Shown here piece by piece: positions 62,057 through 64,000 of a stretch of 64,000 nucleotides of DNA; the first letter of the stretch is position 1; the number at the start of each line of letters is the position of its first letter. A model generated the notes under the pieces. The model searched no databases, was not told where the DNA came from, and was given only the letters and a program-made list of their open reading frames with translations. The position numbers and the translations under genes are program-made. Origin of the DNA: Sulfurimonas paralvinellae (GTDB lineage: Bacteria; Campylobacterota; Campylobacteria; Campylobacterales; Sulfurimonadaceae); the NCBI RefSeq assembly GCF_014905135.1, contig NZ_CP041406.1, forward strand, positions 930,001 through 994,000, written 5' to 3'.

Positions 62057-63001
62057 TCATTTTGTAGCACGCTTTATATTACGTAAATGTGTAGAATAGT
62101 TACATGTAAAATCGTGTGTTCCATTTTTTGATTTCATAAAATAGAGATAATCTGTATTTGCAGGGAATATAGCTGCTTTTATAGCATCAATGCTTACGTT
62201 GCAGACGGGAACAGAAGGAATGCCTTTATGAAGATATGTATTATACAGAGAGTTGTCATGTTTGATTCTATCTGCTGTGATCTTTATGTGAGAGTATTTT
62301 CCGTAATTGAGACTGCCGTCCATCTGCAGTTTCATCCCTTTACGTAACCTGTTGTATATAACTGAGCTTACTAACGGCATCTCTTTATTGTTTGCTGATT
62401 CTTTTTGTATTATAGATGCGATTGTTACATAATGAAACCATTTTTTTTCATTATAGGCTCCAAATATTTTAATAGAAAGTTGTTCCATCTTTTTTAAAGA
62501 GATCTTTAAAAGCAAAGAAATGAGTGCTTTTTCAGATATGCCTACTGGTATTTTGTAAGTATTTGGCACAAAGACACCCTCCTTAACAGGAGATTGTTTC
62601 TCAAACTCTTCTTGAAGTTTCTTTCTGTCAAGTCCAAGATTTTGAGCTAATTGATTTAAAAAGACATAAGTTGTCTCTCCGGGTATAAGTGTTACATCTC
62701 TTAATGCCGCTTTTGCAGTTGTTAACTTAATCAGAAAATCAGCTCTTGTATTCGTGGTAGATCCTAAATTTATCCACCCGCTTTGAGGCTTTCCGATAAA
62801 ACGTAAAATTAATGAATCAAGTTTGCAAACATCGTAATTTTTGTCTGCTAGTTGTGTTATAATTTGATTAATCGAACCCTGCGGTATATAGAGTACTTTT
62901 GGGGTCTTAACAGGTTGGATTAGGTAGTAGATGAAAGATAAAAAAGTTATTAGTATAATTTCAAAAACATATTTAGCGATTATTAGTTTTTTATCTTTCA
63001 T
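62057..63001 (-). CDS. mltG: endolytic transglycosylase MltG
   Basis: A 314-residue inner-membrane enzyme that ends glycan chain growth. One TM helix (about 9-28) is followed by the YceG domain: LIPGETTYVFLNQLAQNLGL, IIQKESANNKEMPLVSSVIYNRL (catalytic Glu), MKLQMDGSLNYG and the late NTYLHKGIPSVPVCN. The start ATG (63001) lies inside the divergent AsmA-like gene; the two overlap by 71 bp. Confidence 0.93.
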   Translation of the reverse strand: MKDKKLIIAKYVFEIILITFLSFIYYLIQPVKTPKVLYIPQGSINQIITQLADKNYDVCKLDSLILRFIGKPQSGWINLGSTTNTRADFLIKLTTAKAALRDVTLIPGETTYVFLNQLAQNLGLDRKKLQEEFEKQSPVKEGVFVPNTYKIPVGISEKALISLLLKISLKKMEQLSIKIFGAYNEKKWFHYVTIASIIQKESANNKEMPLVSSVIYNRLRKGMKLQMDGSLNYGKYSHIKITADRIKHDNSLYNTYLHKGIPSVPVCNVSIDAIKAAIFPANTDYLYFMKSKNGTHDFTCNYSTHLRNIKRATK

Positions 63002-64000
63002 TCTTTTGTCACTTATTGTAATCTTTATCGTTCTTCAAAATGGATTATACCTTGAAAAAGTTTCCATTGCCAATCTTACAATAAAAAATGCATATATTAA
63101 ATGGAATGAAAAATTAAATATCTCCATTGAAGAGCTTGATATTGCCAAAAACAAGAAAAAAAAGGCAAAATTAGACTATAAAGATATCAGCCGATACCTT
63201 AAAGCTACTTCCCAGTTTTTTCTTTTAACTGAATCTATTGTAATTAAAAAACTTCGCTATGACAATGTGACTATACACTTAAAGCACAATCTCAAAGAAA
63301 AAGGGTTTCTTCTAGCATCCTCCCCTGCTTTTAATTTTGATGCGCATTTTAAATTTTATGGTCACAACTTCTTCTTTACTATTGATAAATTGCAAACAAT
63401 GGACAATAAAGTCAATATAAACGGCAGTATTGTTGCGAACATGCAAGAAAAAAAGATTTACTCAAAACTGCACGCCGTTTTGAACAATGATGCAGATCTT
63501 ATACTTTATGGTATTGCTGATAGAACACACTTTTGCTATACAATTGAAACAAAAAAAGATATTGAACACATTCGTGAACTTGTCAAACTCTTTGGTCTTC
63601 CAAAAGAGATCAAGTATTGGACTGTAGATGCTATAGATGCTCCAAGTGTAACTCTTCAAAAGGCAGAAGGATTTGTTCAATATAATGATATTGCTTCTGC
63701 CTATAGACACCTTCATCTAACAGCAACTGTCAACAGACTCAACTATATGTATAACCCGCAGCTTGATGCGATACATACGCAAAGAACTGAACTGGAGTTT
63801 TTAAATGGTGTTTTATATATTCGACCAAAAGAGGCTTACTCATACGGAATGTATCTCAATAAAAGCTGGTTGAAGATTGATTTTACAAAGCCGCAGGAGA
63901 TATTGACGCTTCATCTGCTTTTTGACGGTATGCTCAATAAAAACATGCTTCATATCCTCGATACCTATCATATAAATTTGCCGTTTTTACAGCATTGGGG
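62931..64000 (+). CDS. AsmA/YhdP-like (DUF3971) membrane-anchored protein (partial, C-terminus outside window)
   Basis: The frame is open from ATG 62931 to the right edge (over 356 codons) and begins MKDKKVISIISKTYLAIISF. One TM helix (about 14-35) is followed by a long beta-rich periplasmic part with repeated hydrophobic strands (GLYLEKVSIANLTIKNAYIK, KINISIEEL-type text near 63116-63135). This shape fits the AsmA-like/YhdP proteins thought to carry phospholipid to the outer membrane. An in-frame TAG at 62928 excludes a longer start. The family call rests on shape and strand pattern. Confidence 0.7.
   Translation, partial: MKDKKVISIISKTYLAIISFLSFILLSLIVIFIVLQNGLYLEKVSIANLTIKNAYIKWNEKLNISIEELDIAKNKKKKAKLDYKDISRYLKATSQFFLLTESIVIKKLRYDNVTIHLKHNLKEKGFLLASSPAFNFDAHFKFYGHNFFFTIDKLQTMDNKVNINGSIVANMQEKKIYSKLHAVLNNDADLILYGIADRTHFCYTIETKKDIEHIRELVKLFGLPKEIKYWTVDAIDAPSVTLQKAEGFVQYNDIASAYRHLHLTATVNRLNYMYNPQLDAIHTQRTELEFLNGVLYIRPKEAYSYGMYLNKSWLKIDFTKPQEILTLHLLFDGMLNKNMLHILDTYHINLPFLQHW

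Overview
This is a chromosomal window from a member of the Campylobacterota (Epsilonproteobacteria), most likely Sulfurimonas or a close relative. The evidence is moderate to low G+C, gene content and gene order typical of the group, an OorDABC 2-oxoglutarate:acceptor oxidoreductase clustered with sucCD, fumC, mdh and a monomeric isocitrate dehydrogenase (reductive TCA cycle enzymes), a c553-like cytochrome domain, and TATAAT-type -10 boxes without clear -35 boxes. Genus assignment is inference.

Layout. 1-3.5 kb: thiI (cut by the left edge), adk and aspS on the minus strand. 3.6-9.7 kb: nadK, then genes that separate it from recN: a membrane protein, a polysaccharide deacetylase, a MEMO/radical-SAM pair, and a small integron-like cassette stretch with two attC-like sites and no integrase in view. 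9.7-19.5 kb: a long plus-strand envelope and housekeeping series: recN, tatD, an mltD-like transglycosylase, rlpA, hisB, kdsC, lptC, lptA, engB, a short-form argA, an MreD-like membrane protein and mrdA (PBP2). 19.5-27.7 kb: a minus-strand run of six genes (two-TM protein, TelA, a membrane protein with YWTD-like repeats and a c-type heme site, MoxR ATPase, DUF58 protein, and a TgpA-type transglutaminase-fold protein whose catalytic triad is gone). 27.8-43.2 kb: mixed housekeeping: an LVIVD propeller, Ca/Na antiporter, ybeY, queC, a YgjP peptidase, a GH-like protein, a TRAP binding protein, a Mur-ligase-like fragment protein, metG, fbp, mobB, a lipoprotein, yggT, a GluRS-like protein lacking the catalytic motifs, and glnS with a YqeY tail. 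43.3-47.5 kb: a small integrative element with two tyrosine recombinases, bounded by ~105-bp direct repeats at tRNA-Glu(UUC). 47.6-52 kb: a REC-RHH regulator, a Bax/FlgJ-like protein, bluB, a lipoprotein, rnpB, and a TetR regulator with four operator-like sites. 52-61.9 kb: oorC, oorB, oorA, oorD, sucD, sucC, fumC, mdh and icd, all on the minus strand. 62-64 kb: mltG and a divergent AsmA/YhdP-like gene that overlap head to head and leave the window on the right.

How the genes work together. Cell-envelope construction dominates the left half: KDO synthesis and LPS transport (kdsC, lptC, lptA), peptidoglycan synthesis and trimming (mrdA, MltD-like, RlpA, MltG). Central carbon metabolism dominates the right end, where the TCA cluster supplies isocitrate-to-fumarate interconversions usable in the reductive direction.

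The most striking unexplained signal is a dispersed octamer, TGCGTGAG/CTCACGCA. I located 29 exact copies by eye, in both orientations and all inside genes, while each one-base variant I checked at the two ends occurs only one to four times. It is sparse or absent in the regions that look acquired. I do not recognise it as a described DNA uptake, Chi or KOPS signal.
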